Below, piece after piece: positions 21,871 through 34,383 of a DNA stretch of 50,823 nucleotides; the first letter of the stretch is position 1; each line of letters starts with the position of its first letter. Source of the stretch: Gnetum montanum (lineage: Eukaryota > Streptophyta > Gnetopsida > Gnetales > Gnetaceae); NCBI GenBank assembly GCA_015680685.1, contig MNCI01033409.1, positions 599,770-650,592 of the forward strand, in the 5' to 3' direction. Position numbers and translations under genes: made by a program. A model generated the notes under the pieces. It saw only the letters and a program-made list of their open reading frames with translations. It did not search any database and had not been told where the DNA came from.

Positions 21871-22539
21871 CAAAATTAAACCTGTAGGAAAATCTACAAT
21901 TTCCTCATTTTCTAAAACTTATACTACTACTAAAGATTTTGTAAACATAAATGGCATGCCTATCTCTAATATTGAGTTCATTCACTTAAGCTTCAGTGAA
22001 CTTAATATCTTCTCCATAAGAAGGAGACTTTACCCCATCCTTTTGATGCTACTTCCTATAAGCTTGTTATTAATCAAGCTATATTTGAAACTTAAACTTA
22101 ATTTTACCTATTTTTGTTTGTCATTTCTTTAGTAATGAATAGGTAATTATTGTTTGAAGTGGTGGAAATCTACTAGCATCTATTAGGATTAAATCACAAA
22201 CATATGTCATCTTTTATACGACATACTTTTCCTTTTTCTTTTAGTTCTATTACTTATTATTAACTAATGAAATTAAAATGTGAGACATAGTAGAATGTTC
22301 TTTTCAATTCACATCATTTCTAGACTATTATGATATACCATAGTAGTGAAACAAGGAATGTCATAGAAAATTACTTCTTTATTACTTGATATTTTCTATT
22401 ATAGTAGACCAACATAAATAACAAAATTGATATTGTATGTTATTATTTTTACATAAAACATTATTTACACTTAGTGTCAAAATGATACGATGTATTAAAC
22501 AAAACCAATGTATAACACTATGTGTCAAAACTAAAACTA

Positions 22540-25500
22540 CATTTTGTAGCTCTTTTATTCTTTTCCATGTTGATTCTTTCTTCTAGTAGTAGGCTACTCC
22601 TCTTCATCATCACTATTAATTTTCATGAAAGTCATATCTACTATTGTAGCTAGCCTCTAGTTGCTTTCTCCTACATTTGCATAACTTGGGTAAAAACAAA
22701 AACTAGTATAAGTTCCTACATGAAAGACTTTTTTTAAGTATAAGAAGATAAACAAGGTTTGTCTTGAGTATCTCTATACATTTCTAGAATTCTTTCTTCC
22801 ATCTCCTCCAAACTCAAATTGGATATTTCTAGCTAGGAATCTTGGATAAAATATTAGCCCACTCTTCCTCATAGCCCTTCTACTCTTCTAAGGAGATGTT
22901 ATCCTTATCTTCTTGTTCAAAAACCTTCCCTTGTAAAGTCCTCTACTATTCCTCCACTATGCTCACTATCACACAATTGGAAAAAATTTGGAATAATTCT
23001 TCTAGTTTGGTCTATTTAAGGATTAGACTTTATTTTTCTATCTATGTATAAATATTTATTCTTCTTTAGAAATCAATGGTACTCTCATTTATACCACCTT
23101 TTATTCATTTGATAGCATCAACTCCAACTCTTCCATGCCACAATAGAATTTCAAAGGCCCATCATAGAATACATCGTTACCAATGTAGACCTCTGTGTTC
23201 CATGAAAGACTTTTAAAACTTCAAGGCTTTATTCTTCTCCCATCAATTTACATGAGGTGGAGGATTATGCCTCATCATATTGCTACCAATAATGTCAACT
23301 TCCAATAGCTCTACTTAGTCTGACATAATCTTTATTTGGCACTTGTGCTCCTCCTCCTTTTTACATGTCTACTCTAATGAATTTAAAAGTACAACATTAC
23401 CATAACCCTATTTAATACCTAACACTTCCATGTCCTTGGCGTAGTTTATAGTTGCATTTATTTCTCTACAACTACACTTTCAATTGTAACGTTGATGTTT
23501 ATTACTATATCTTTGAAAATAACATAATATTTATTGATTTTTATTTTTATTTCTATAATAAACAATGACATCACATCAGTTTTCAAATAATAAAGAATAT
23601 TTCTTTATATTAATAATGCTACTTACACTTATTGTCTCATAGAGAAAGCAAGTTTAACTTCCTTTCTATGTTTTCTACCAATCCTTCAACATTAGTTGCT
23701 TATCTTTAATGTAAACCTAATTTCTTTTCTTAATTTCTACAAACAAATAATCAAACATTGGATAAGTTACTCTAACATACATGTATTATCATCTCACTTT
23801 TTGATGTCATGTCAAATGTATAACTTACATTATGAAGTAGAGAACTTAGAACTTGTCACTTTCTTTATTAACTTATAGACATTCTTGTCTTTCAAAACTA
23901 ATCTACCTTGTGATAATCTCTTCTTAAGGAGGAATCTTCATTTCTAGAATTTCATTCCTTCCTCCACCCATCTTGACATCCTCTTATCCTTCCTCTTAGC
24001 CTATTTTAATGGTATTCAAGCCAAAGAAGTTAGAAATCAAATTGAAACTTTGCTTATTAGTCCCTTTGCTCTCTTTTGACAAAAGTAAGTTAGCAAGAAA
24101 ATCAAACTCCTCCTTGCTTGCACCTTCCTTCTAGCCTTCAAGAATGGAAGGAATGATGAATTAGAGCTTCTTTGCTTCTACTCCATGGGTCTCTTCTCTT
24201 AAGCAATCTTGCAAACATGGCAAAGTTTCATTAACATTACGTTAAAGTTTGACATCCATGTCATTTATAGTTTAGAAAATATTGTGAGCTAAAGAAAAAT
24301 ATCCCTAGATACTTACTTTTTTCTCTTGTAGTGTCTCTTAGGATACCTTCACCAAAGGAGTTTTTGAAGACACGTCCTCCTCCTAAGAAAGGAACTTTCT
24401 CTTTCTTATAGCCTTTCCTTTATCCATTATGCTAAAGGTACTTTCCAAAATCTACTTATTTCTATCTACAGCATCAAAACTCATTTTCTTTTTTAACTCT
24501 TGAATGCTTTCTATCATGAAAAATGCCACCTCTTCTATGATTTTTGGCGTTAATGTTAAAGGATTACCATCTTTGATATTATATGCAGAGATTAGACACC
24601 CTAGTTATTGACATGATGGGGGCCTAAAATCTACTTCAGAAGCAATGTCTAATAGCATCTTTCCTCTCCTAGCAAATAAAGTTACCGCCATCTTTTTTAA
24701 TCTATAGTAAAATCCAAAATTGAGCCTTTTTCTCACATCTTTCTCTTTTATTTTTTATCCTCCTAGGTAGTTTCTCTATTTTCTCTACTATTCCTTGATA
24801 AATAACTAATGCCTAGTTGACTTCCCTTCCTTAGAAGATAAGCTCATAAAACTCATACAATTTCCTTGGGAATAGCTCCCATTTTTGCTAAATCTTATTA
24901 TAGAACAAACACTCAACAAATAAGGGGAAGAGCTTTTTCAAGCCTTTGTTGATTTCCTTTTGGATATTGAAAGAATTTCTCTTCTCTAGTCCTACCCATT
25001 CTTTTACCACTAGCAACTCTAATAAATAAAGCTTAGAGTTATCAATCTTAATTTCTCTCTTTGAGAAGCCAAGCCAATGCCTTAGCATTGTAGGATCCTA
25101 GGTGATGTCAACCTATTTTTGATCCACATCAATCACAAAAATGGTCTTCTCAATAGAAAAACTCTTTGTTAGTCCCATGCATTCCACTACATTAGAATAT
25201 GAATGTTTCAAGCCTAAGGCATATAAAATGCTTGCCCTATCAAACTTATTGAATAACTTCACTCCATCTCCTTCACATAGCCATTTTTTGATACATTCTG
25301 CCTCACTCATTGCTCTAACTTCAAATTCTTTAGCCAAGCTAATCACGTTGATGAACTTGGCTCATCTAAACTTATTGGGCTGCAATAATTAGCATAGAAT
25401 GATTAGTGAAATAGTGGAAAACTTTCATATTATTTCTAACAAGGATCCTAACCATAAATACTTTCCTTTCATTCTAAGAATGATTCTTGATCTCTTAGCC

Positions 25501-25560
25501 CACTTTACATTCTTTCTAGTTTTACCCCATAATGGATGAAGCCATTCCCTATTCACATAT
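22540..25560 (-). pseudogene. Unidentified opposite-strand gene downstream of the F protease
   Basis: Recognisable pieces on the minus strand: PLWGKTRKNVKWAKRS at about 25540-25490; an apparent intron ending TTATTGCAG at about 25385; then a frame to about 25113 with EAECIKKWLCEGDG and ASILYALGLKHSYSN, carrying on through two TAGs to REIKIDNSKLYLLELLVVKEW and LKKLFPLFVEC at about 25060-24900. The rest, to about 22540, is lysine- and glutamate-rich with an acidic end (INSDDEEE near 22610) and is broken by stops. I do not recognise the family. It is convergent with the protease, the same arrangement as the antisense gene of A. Confidence 0.45.
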
Positions 25561-25599
25561 TTACTCCAAAACAAGTATGTCAAAAATTGTCTAGGATGC

Positions 25600-26514
25600 T
25601 ATGTGCTTCATGGTCTTGAAATCATTAAGATACAATGATGAAGATCATCTAAAGTTGGTAGAGGATCATAATTCTCTTATGGTCTTATGTTTATATTCAT
25701 AAGTTATGTATCTTGGTTATGTTTTTAGGGATTATATTTCAAAATTATGTTGTAAATTATGTGCATACCCATGTACCCTAATTGATGAATAGGTGAGATC
25801 ACATGGGCCACCTATCCCATATGAGCCTAACTTGGGTCAAAAACCCCTACCCAAGGTTATTGTAACCACCCTCCAAAAGCTATATAAGGAGATATGTGGC
25901 TATGCATTTATGTCATAGGAGAAAAGAAGAAGAGAAGAGTAAGATCATCTTAAGCTATGAGTTGTGAGGAGTGATCTCAATCAAGAGGTAAAGGATGCTC
26001 TTAAACACCTCCACCTTTAAAGTTTTATTTTTCATTGATTTTCTCATCTTCATGTTATCGTTTATCTATATCAAGTTGATTGTAAGAAGAGAAGAAAGTC
26101 AAGAGAGGTAGAGTATGCTAGTAAGGACCTCCAATAATTTTCAAAAATTGAGAAAAATAGAGGAACTCCTCCATCATGTGGAGTTGAGTAAAGAGTGCTT
26201 TGACAGCACCTCCACTAGAGGCAATTTGTATTTTGCCTCATCTTGTTTCCTATTGTCTCTCTTATGTTGATTACTTTTCTCTTTCATTATTGTTCAATAT
26301 TTTAGTTTATTTCAAATAGTTCAAAGGTTTTATTGATATCATTTCATTTTACTATATCAAATGTTTAATTTTAATATCTCAAAGGTTATAAAATATGTTT
26401 AGCTTTCACTACTAGCTCTAACATGGTGAAGTTGCAAGCTCTTGCACTAAGCTTCAAAATGAGCAATAACCTATAACTACCAATTACAATGTTAAGATAG
26501 ATCCCACAACTATT
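25600..26514 (+). repeat. Promoter-bearing LTR-like stretch
   Basis: A TATA box (GCTATATAAGGAG, 25880-25887) is followed by a purine-rich leader and, at 25984-26215, three diverged copies of a block with AGAGGTAAAG, GATGCTCTT and CACCTCCACY. There is no coding frame. It could be the 3' LTR of F or a fragment of another element; no partner copy or clear TG/CA edges were found. Confidence 0.35.
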
Positions 26515-27405
26515 GAATTTTTGGTATTTCAAAACCTTAAGAAAAATGGAGAACATATAATGTTGTGAAATGCGATGATTTTGTAGAGCATGAATGAGAA
26601 CTTAAGAAGTGAGATCTACAAAGAGAGGTCAAAGAAGAGACTACATGGGCAAGATAAGAGCATGGACAAGCATGGATAAAATGAAGGCTATAAGTCAAAT
26701 GAAGATGCTTCAAGGATTGGGAAGAAGCTAAATCAATAAAATAATGCCTCAAGAACCAAAGCTTAAAAGTTGAGAAGACATCTCCAAGAAACATAAAAAG
26801 TCTTGGTTGACAAGAGTGCATTCACAAGAAGATTTCTCCCCAAAGATGTCCCAATCTAAAAGGAGATGTCTCCATAGAGTTGAATTTTAGTTTAGAGAGA
26901 CATTCCAATGTTGAAGGAGACATCTACACTAGCCATTAGATAGCCATTGTATAAATTTTGAGGTATTTTTAGAAACTCCAATGCTATAAGAAGACTTCAA
27001 ACTCTTGGGAATTATGCAAGCATTGTCAACATCAAAGTAATCATTGTCTATTCTATTCTATTGTACTTGTGCACTTCATTTTTCATATCATTTGCTTGAT
27101 TGTTTCTAGAAATATGGTTCAAAGTACAAGGACCTGTAATTTAAGTTACACTCTTCCTTGTGTTTTTTGTTTCTCTCTTGTAGCCCTATAGGGTTGATGT
27201 GCTTCTTACTAGAAGGCATCATAATCAAGCTTATTAGGATCCTATGGGATTAAGTGTTTGTGTAGCATCAAAACACTCTATAGCAGAGCTCAATTTTGTA
27301 AAGGTTATGGCATCCTTGAAACCACTTTCTGGAGGTTGATTAGGACCTTGTGAGGTTGAGTGGTTTCACAGCGATGAAATACTCCAATGCATAGCTCAAA
27401 GCTTA
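26515..27405 (+). repeat. 5' LTR of H, 3' end truncated
   Basis: It aligns with 40078 onward over TTGGTATTTCAAAACCTTAAG, GATCTACAAAGAGAGGTCAA, GAGAAGACATCTCCAAGAAA and CTTGAAACCAC. The match stops near 27405, where gag-type sequence begins almost at once, so the end of the LTR and the primer site are deleted. AGACATCT/AGATGTCT words recur through it. Confidence 0.75.
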
Positions 27406-27411
27406 TACAGT

Positions 27412-28720
27412 ATGTGGTACCCTAAAACTAATAATAAAAGTGATGTAATAATAAAAATGATTAGGATACTACAACTAAAATTTAGACCTAAGGTCATAGT
27501 TATGGAAGAGATTAGAGATTTTTCAATTTTAAAGTTTGAAGAGCTCCAAAGTGCTCTTATAGCTTGTGAAATGAATCTCATAAGCAAAGGGGCAATAAAA
27601 GAAAAGTCCATAATCTTTAAAATAGCATCCAATGAAAAGGAATAGGATGAACATGGAGTAAACACTGAAGAAGATATAGCACTTCTATTAAGAAGGTTGC
27701 AAAGGCTTATGGAAAAAAGGAGTAAGAGCTTCAATCAACAAGGACCTAATCAATTCAAAGGTAAGAAAAGAGGTAAAAACTTTTCAAATTCTAATTTTGA
27801 TTCTTATTCAATAGAATGTTGGGTATGTGATGGAAGAGGCCATGTGGCCTCCAAATGTCCTAGTAATGGTAGGATGCAACAAAAAGAAAGGAATGATATA
27901 GATATGAAAAAGACCAACTTCTATACAAACTGAGATGATGGAGAACAACGCAAATAAGAGGTGGAGGATGATGTAAAAAATTCATGCCTCATCTATATGG
28001 CTCTCATAGATGATGATGATGGCATCTCAAATGATGAATTTAAAAATGATGAAGAAAGGTATAAACTTTTGTGTAATGAACTTTTATCTTTTTAAAATAT
28101 TCACATGAAGTTAAATAAATAACTAAAAATCAAGGATCAAAATATTTCTTTATTAAATTTAAATATTTTAGTTCTCACAAAATAAATCTTAGACTTTTTG
28201 GCTAAGAATAAAAAACTAACCAAGTCTTATGAGCATATCATGGAACAACTTGCAGATGCCAAACTCATAAATGAAATGCTGGTTAAAGAAAAATAATTCC
28301 TTCAAATGTTTCTTAGATAGGGAAGAAGTCTGAATGAAAAAAGTGGTCTAGGATATTATTAACAGGAACAAGCTTATTTGAACAAGAAAGCACTTCAAAG
28401 ATTAAGCTAACCACTAGCACTATAGGTGATCAAAAGGTAACTCCAAGGTTTGATTACTTTAACCACAATAGAAAGATTAGATGTTATTACTGTAATAAGT
28501 TTGGGCATAATTAATGGAATTACAATCTAAAATATTATCATATGAACAACTAGTTATATCATAAGACTCCTTGGTCTTACCCAAATGTGTCTAGAAAGGA
28601 AACTATGCATGACCACAAGAAAACATGGACAACTCAAAAGGACAAGGAAGTTAAGTAAGTATGAAGAATTAAAAGGAAGAAACATGAGAATGAGGAGACT
28701 CTCTCTAAAAAATTTGTGAG
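27412..28720 (+). pseudogene. Copia gag of H
   Basis: The frame starts in mid-domain: IIKMIRILQLKFRPKVIVME, then the copia gag helix FEELQSALIACEMNL; a zinc knuckle CWVCDGRGHVASKCP (C-X2-C-X4-H-X4-C) at about 27820-27870; an acidic region; then a lysine-rich coiled stretch. A second, damaged knuckle, CYYCNKFGHN, is at about 28480-28510, with the last cysteine position reading Y. The two-knuckle, long-tailed layout fits SIRE-type gag. One TAG at 27643 and further stops after 27931 break it. Confidence 0.8.
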
Positions 28721-28924
28721 AGGTAGCCAAGCCTTGGAAATTGAAGAAGTTTGTGTGAGATGAGAAACTTCAAAAAAGGAATCTCATTCTCAAGCTTACT
28801 AGGCACCTTCATTCTCTTTAGCAAGAACGGTAAGTAGAGGTAAGTTTTAATTCATTGTATGTATCTTTTAAGACTATAATCCTTTACAACCATGCCTATG
28901 CTTTATCTTGCAAAACCCCATCTT

Positions 28925-29062
28925 GCTAAGACATCTACTCCTAAAATGAGACATCTACCTGTGTTTTCCCTCAACACGGATGAGACATCTATTTTGCAAA
29001 GAACACATCTACCTATAGTTTTAAGTGCGAACAAGACATCTATCTTTCAAACGAGACATCTA
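28925..29062 (+). repeat. Six AGACATCT-like words
   Basis: AGACATCT occurs at 28929, 28949, 28983, 29034 and 29054, with ACACATCT at 29003, each usually followed by AC or AT. The same word and its reverse complement recur in both LTRs of H. Spacing is irregular (20-34). Confidence 0.7.
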
Positions 29063-29324
29063 CTTTTTCATTAAAAACCCTCATTTAGCATGATTATATA
29101 AACTCGAACCCTTCTTTTTTATTCATGTTCAACAAGACAACCCAGGGGAGATGACCAGGGCTTCATCTACAATAGTAATATGTGCATTTTTCTCAAAATC
29201 ATGGCCCATAAGATGGTTGGAACATCAAGGGCATCACCAAAGAAGAAGTCAAAGGTAGCATCCACAACTAATCCATGCACCTAGAACCCCCATTTCAGAT
29301 CAATTAGTGCCCAACACCATTGAG

Positions 29325-29436
29325 GTAACTTAACTATTTCCATCATTTCTGAGCTCTCTTTTCTTCCCATAGCATAGGCAACAACAATTAATGAGTTTCT
29401 TCTAAGTGTTAAATTGGGTTACCTTCATTTCCACAG
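29325..29436 (+). other. Candidate intron in the accessory ORF of H
   Basis: The donor is GAG|GTAACT and the acceptor TTTCCACAG|A. Splicing joins two frames at a G|AT codon. Unlike the introns in A, this one runs in the same direction as the element. Confidence 0.5.
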
Positions 29437-30261
29437 ATTTCAATATGCCTGAAATTCTCATTCAGGAGTTTTATAGTAACATTGTCATTACAAATGCTGT
29501 TTTTGGAGCTTTTACTACCATGGTTAGGGGTTTGGCGATTGATGTGTCTCCTCAGGTGGTCAATGCACCTCTTGGAATTTCTAATTCTAATGTCTTTAGG
29601 ATCTTCATTCATTCCATGAATGATATTTTTACAAATGATGTAATTCCCATTTCCCAAGATGAATTTTATGATGCATTGTTCAGGGAGTCAATTTCTCTTT
29701 GTAGTGGGAGACTTTATAGGAGTCAGATGGCACCAGATGCTTCCATCATATCACTCATTGTTTTGTATACCATCATTGTAAAAGGAAGAAGCTATAATTA
29801 TTTATTGCTTACCCAGTCATTTATTTTATACTACCTTCTTACAAGATAGCCATTGAACTTGGGTCACATTCTCTATCATGACATGTTGAGCTTGTTCACC
29901 AAGAAAAGAATCCTTGGACAACCTCACCTCATCCACTTACTGATCTATCAAAGAGGTGTACCCATTCCAGAGACGCCTTTGCTTAAAGGTAAGAGGAGCC
30001 TCAGTGAGTATGTAAAGAAGAGGAGCTCCTCCCATGCTAATGAAGCAGGACCTAGCACTAGCCCACCTCAATTCTAGAAGAAGAAGAGATTAACATCAAA
30101 ATCTCAAGCATCTTCTCAATTAAGAAGGTCCAAATCTATTAATGGATAGGTGATATCTTTCCTAAAGAAGCTCCTTTGGCTATTTTCTTATACCTTGAGG
30201 ATGATTGGCATGAATCTCTCTTACCTCTGTAACAGAATGAACACAGCTAGTATACCTCTTC

Positions 30262-30266
30262 CTCTT
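30262..30266 (+). other. Target site duplication of D, left copy (CTCTT)
   Basis: CTCTT directly precedes the TGATGAGTGG edge at 30267 and is repeated at 39264-39268 directly after the TTCATCA edge. Confidence 0.9.
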
Positions 30267-31126
30267 TGATGAGTGGTGAGGTACCCCTACACTCAACCAT
30301 ACGAATACGAGCGTTCATGCATGATCCAATCGAATTCCATAGAAGAACTAGTTGTGGTGTCTAGATAGTTACTCGTTGATCGCAGTTGGCTATCTTCCCA
30401 CCTGGACTAGTATTTGCTTTGTCACGTATGATTTAGTCCAAAGTGAGGTGTATGATGTGGTCCTAAGCTAGTACTACTCCTAGAGGCAATGGAAAGTAAT
30501 TTTGATTAAACTAAAAGGAAGTGAAAGAGAGAATCTAGCTAAGAGAAAATGGAAGGAGAGAACCTAAGCTAGCCTAAGTGTGATGAGCATCCATCCTTAA
30601 TCATCCATACACATCTTGGACCTCATGTACTACCATTGGGATTACCAAGTGCATGTCCTAGGTACACTATTGGGTTACTAAGTAGTCACACTTAATTGCT
30701 CGTGATTAAGTCGTACTCATTCTATGATTAATAATAGGGATAGGAAATGAGGTTGAGAGATACTAATTTAAATAACAATCAAACAACTAAAACTAAGTGA
30801 ATGTTGCAATGATGAAGTACTATTGATCTTTATTTCTAGTCATGTGTGCATCCAAGTACGTCACACTCGAATAAAGGTGACGTACAATTACAATCATCAC
30901 ACTGGAAGCATGCACTAGGAGAAATGGCTAAGAAGAACTAAAAATGACTCTACACTTACTACTGAATTCCTAATTTCTAACTAATTTTCCCATGCACCCA
31001 CATGTGTATTTATAGGCCCACATAGGAGTCATGATATTTTTATTTAGATCACGATATCGCATACCCAATATTGTGGATTTGATATCGCAAGCCTGATATC
31101 GAAGTCTGACAAATCATGGTTCATCA
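30267..31126 (-). repeat. 3' LTR of D (860 bp)
   Basis: It runs from TGATGAGTGGTGAGG to AAATCATGGTTCATCA on the plus strand. On the minus strand, U3 carries GATATC-like words (plus 31034-31103) before a TATA box (CTATAAATAC, about 31006-31016). The polypurine tract AGTCATGGGGGTA abuts it at 31127-31139. Confidence 0.9.
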
Positions 31127-31139
31127 TACCCCCATGACT
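31127..31139 (-). other. Polypurine tract of D
   Basis: The minus strand reads AGTCATGGGGGTA directly before the LTR edge TGATGAACC. A similar motif, AGTCATGGGTGTA, precedes the 3' LTR of C at 50510-50522. Confidence 0.75.
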
Positions 31140-31239
31140 AAATGAAAACTCATCCTCGAGTTAAACAAAATAAGAACAAGCCCAATTAATTACATAGTGG
31201 ATAGGTATGGGATTATTAATGGATTAAGAATTTACTCAT

Positions 31240-34054
31240 GCCACAATGGAGAATTGAATACAACAAAATTGCGACACAAACACAAAATTACAATTACAAA
31301 GTTTTATTGGAACTCATGTGGTTCTAGGTGGTGGTGGCTCCTCCATGGGTCGCTTCCCCTTGTCTTGTGCTCCAGGTTTTGGGATTTGGTGGCTCTGAAG
31401 GAGTGCCTGGAGCTTTTCCTCTTTAGTTCAGGGGTTCTATTCCATCCATGCTAATGCCCCAATGTTTGATAGAGTTGTCACTTCCCATGGACACGGAAGT
31501 TGCAGGAACATCTGATTTGCTTTGACATACCAGGCCACAAATAGCCATCGTTCCTCCTTGTAGGCTCTGGCTTTATCCTTGTAGTCCTGGTAATCTATAA
31601 GCCATCGAGCCAAGTCTACCATGACATCTTTCTGCCCCTGGTAGCTAGCCTTAACCATCTCTAACTTAGAATTTTCAACTTCTAACCTCTACAACATTTT
31701 CTTGTGCTCCAAAAATTCTATTTCATATTTGGTGTAGGTGATACCTACCTACTTGAGCTTCCTACTATTAACATAGCTAAATTGGCATACTGTAGGTTTG
31801 CCAATTCCATGTACTCTGTAAGATCTTATATTTGCAGGTCTTAGCATTTGAGCTCTGCCTGGTGGATGAATGCATATGTGTCTAATATGGCCCACCAATC
31901 AATGTGTTGAGCACTGAAGGTGTTAATGTGGGCCTTGGCCATATGGATCTCTTTTTTAATGACCTACTTATACATCCCACCTGATCTTTGAAGTGTTCTT
32001 TTAATTTTTCATGTCACTTGGCCTCATTTTATCATGCGCTTATTTCAATGGCTATCTTTTGATGGATTGCGCATACCTCCTCTATTGATAGGGGTTGATT
32101 CTCTCTACCCAAGCGATTCATGTCTTGGTTAACCCTAACCAACTGTTCTCATAGCTACTGAAAATTTTTCTCGAGAACATTCTTTTGTTTCTCCATAGTG
32201 GTCAACCAGAGATTGTCTGCGGCAAGCTATTGATTCTCTTCTTATAAGGCCTTGAGTGCTTTCACATGAGCGTATGTTTGCACTTGTGCCTTGGAAGCAT
32301 CCCAATCGACCTTCTCCTTCTCCTCTGCCACTCTTTTATTATCCACCAATAATTTATTGAGTTTCTCCATTCTAAAAGAATCTAATTGATCTACGGGAAT
32401 GAATTGAGATAGGTCCTGCTAAGCAACTTGCAGGGTGATGAGCCTCTCTTGGAGTCTTTCCAACTCTACCTCCGCATGACCAACTTCCCCTTGGTGGAGA
32501 TGATGTCTGATTGAGTTACTATGACATCTTGCAGGATGTCATTACTTGTCCTGTCTACAGCAACTAATCAAGGACATCCTCATGCTCCATAGGAGTCATT
32601 GAGGGACTGATCAAATCTTGAGCATTGTGTGCTCCTATGAAATCCACCAGTGGCACAACAATGACATTAAAGAACTCTTTGATGTGGTCCGTAACTACTT
32701 ATGTGGCTCCTACTACATCTTGGTGCTACATGACCACTATTGTGGCCCCTTCACAAGTTTCTAATTGCACTTGGAAAGATGCAACATTCCCTAAAATTTT
32801 TTGTGACCAATGTGTCTTCCCTCCTCCTATTTGAATGGAGACCTCATCCCATGCATGATCTATAGAAACTGTGGGTCGTATGGCGTCATCGATGACCTGA
32901 AAAAGATTGGCATCATCACGACTTCCCCAGCTAACTGTCTTAACAATGGCCCTGAGATGGCTCATCGACGGTCGATAATCCTATGATGGCAATGGTAGTT
33001 GGTCTTGCTACCTTGTGTTGGGCCCTGCTTCTTGTTGTTAACTAGGCTTTGTGCTTGGGATTTGGCTAGGCTCTGCAATTTGAGTTATAATGGGCCCCAT
33101 CATCTATTCTTATTCTGGCTCTAATGTCTCACTAGCACTTTTCCTTAGAGCTAGTGGCTTTAGCTACTTAAAAAATGAAGCATTTTGGGCTCTTTTAGGA
33201 ACATCATTAGTGTACCCTAGAATTCTAACACACCTGCATAGCTTTCTGATGAGACAGGGAAAAAGCAATGCAAACTTCCCTATCTTGCATTCCTCAAACC
33301 GCCTTAGAATCTCCATAAGATATAAGTGGGGTAGGTTAGCATTAACCTTTCCCATCAATATAGTGCTTCCTCTGGCCACATACATGGAGATTCTATTCAA
33401 TCCTTTTGTGGGGAATATGTGATAAGTAGCAATCTTAAAATATATTCTTTCTTCTAGCATCAATTCTCCATATGTCTTATCTTCCTTGCCGTACGTCCTT
33501 TTCAACCAAACTTTTCGTGCATCAGTATCAGAGTGAGTGGGCAGGTGAGCAACTTTTGGCCTTGTATTCAGAAGATTCAACACTTCTGAAATGGCCTTGG
33601 CAAAAAAATCTATAGACACACCACCAATGTCAACTATGGTGCCTTCCTCTTTATTGTGCCAAAATTGGTACATCTCTCCTAAGTACCAGGCACCACTTTC
33701 AAAGAGGATAGGCCATAACGGGGACCCTTTGAGTTGGTCCCTAACAGCCTCAAGAGCGAACTCCACAAAAGGTCCAAAGTTAAATTCCATGATCATAGCT
33801 ACTGACATGGACCTTTCATGGATTGCCTAAACATACTCTACGGACAACGTCAAATGTTGTCCCTGTTTAAGTGCTTCAGCGGCTCCTCCTTCTACTTGTC
33901 CTAATTGCACAGTAGTAGGAGGCTCTTAATGGATGTTGAATGATTATGCCTCCTACTTTACACGTTCCTCAGGAAACACTTGGTCTCTACCTCTCGTTGG
34001 TCGTTTGGATACACCTTGAGAGGGTCCTCCTTGTTATCCACATTTAGGGGCCAT
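31240..34054 (-). pseudogene. Accessory gene of D: putative plant transposon protein domain plus coiled coil
   Basis: On the minus strand a splice acceptor GTGATTGCAG is followed at once by ATGGCCCCT (34054). The frame passes five or so stops, then is open at 33808-33164. Words: PFVEFALEAVRDQL, EMYQFWHNKEEGTIV, IGGVSIDFFAKAISEVLNLL, HIFPTKGLNRISMYVARG and FALLFPCLIRKLC. The pattern resembles the accessory ORF of H (VRGLAIDVSPQVVN). Next is a linker with WDEVSIQIGGGKTHW (about 32840), then from about 32480 a long heptad-like coiled coil with shifts. The C-terminal part (31658-31437) has DLARWLIDYQDYKDKARAY and a proline-rich end. It runs in the same direction as gag. Confidence 0.6.
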
Positions 34055-34369
34055 CTGCAATCACACGGGGCCGATTATTAGTAAGGTTTCTTACAAAATT
34101 TGATTTATACCTTACTTTTTACCTTTAATGGGTTCATTTCTTGTTTTGTGTGATTTAGAGTTAGGAAATTTTATGGAAATGTCCCCTAAAAGTTTGATCA
34201 TGGGCCTAATTTGATAATGTGGCTTCAAAATTTAATTCTCCTGGTATGGATGAAGAGATAAAATTGATTTTGGTAACATGTTTAACATTTTCATGGTTAA
34301 TTACCCTTTATAGTATCCTTCAGGTGATGATGAATTTTGGAAAATTTATGCAAAACTGAGAGTGTATCC

Positions 34370-34383
34370 TTCCCCCATGACTA
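34370..34383 (-). other. Internal polypurine-tract-like motif in D
   Basis: The minus strand reads CTTAGTCATGGGGGAAGG, nearly the same as the terminal tract at 31127 but 3.2 kb upstream, between the promoter-like region and the accessory gene. Confidence 0.5.

Noticed and set aside
29409-29657. An 82-codon minus-strand frame
   Set aside because: It is the shadow of the accessory ORF of H, which has the matching domain pattern on the plus strand.
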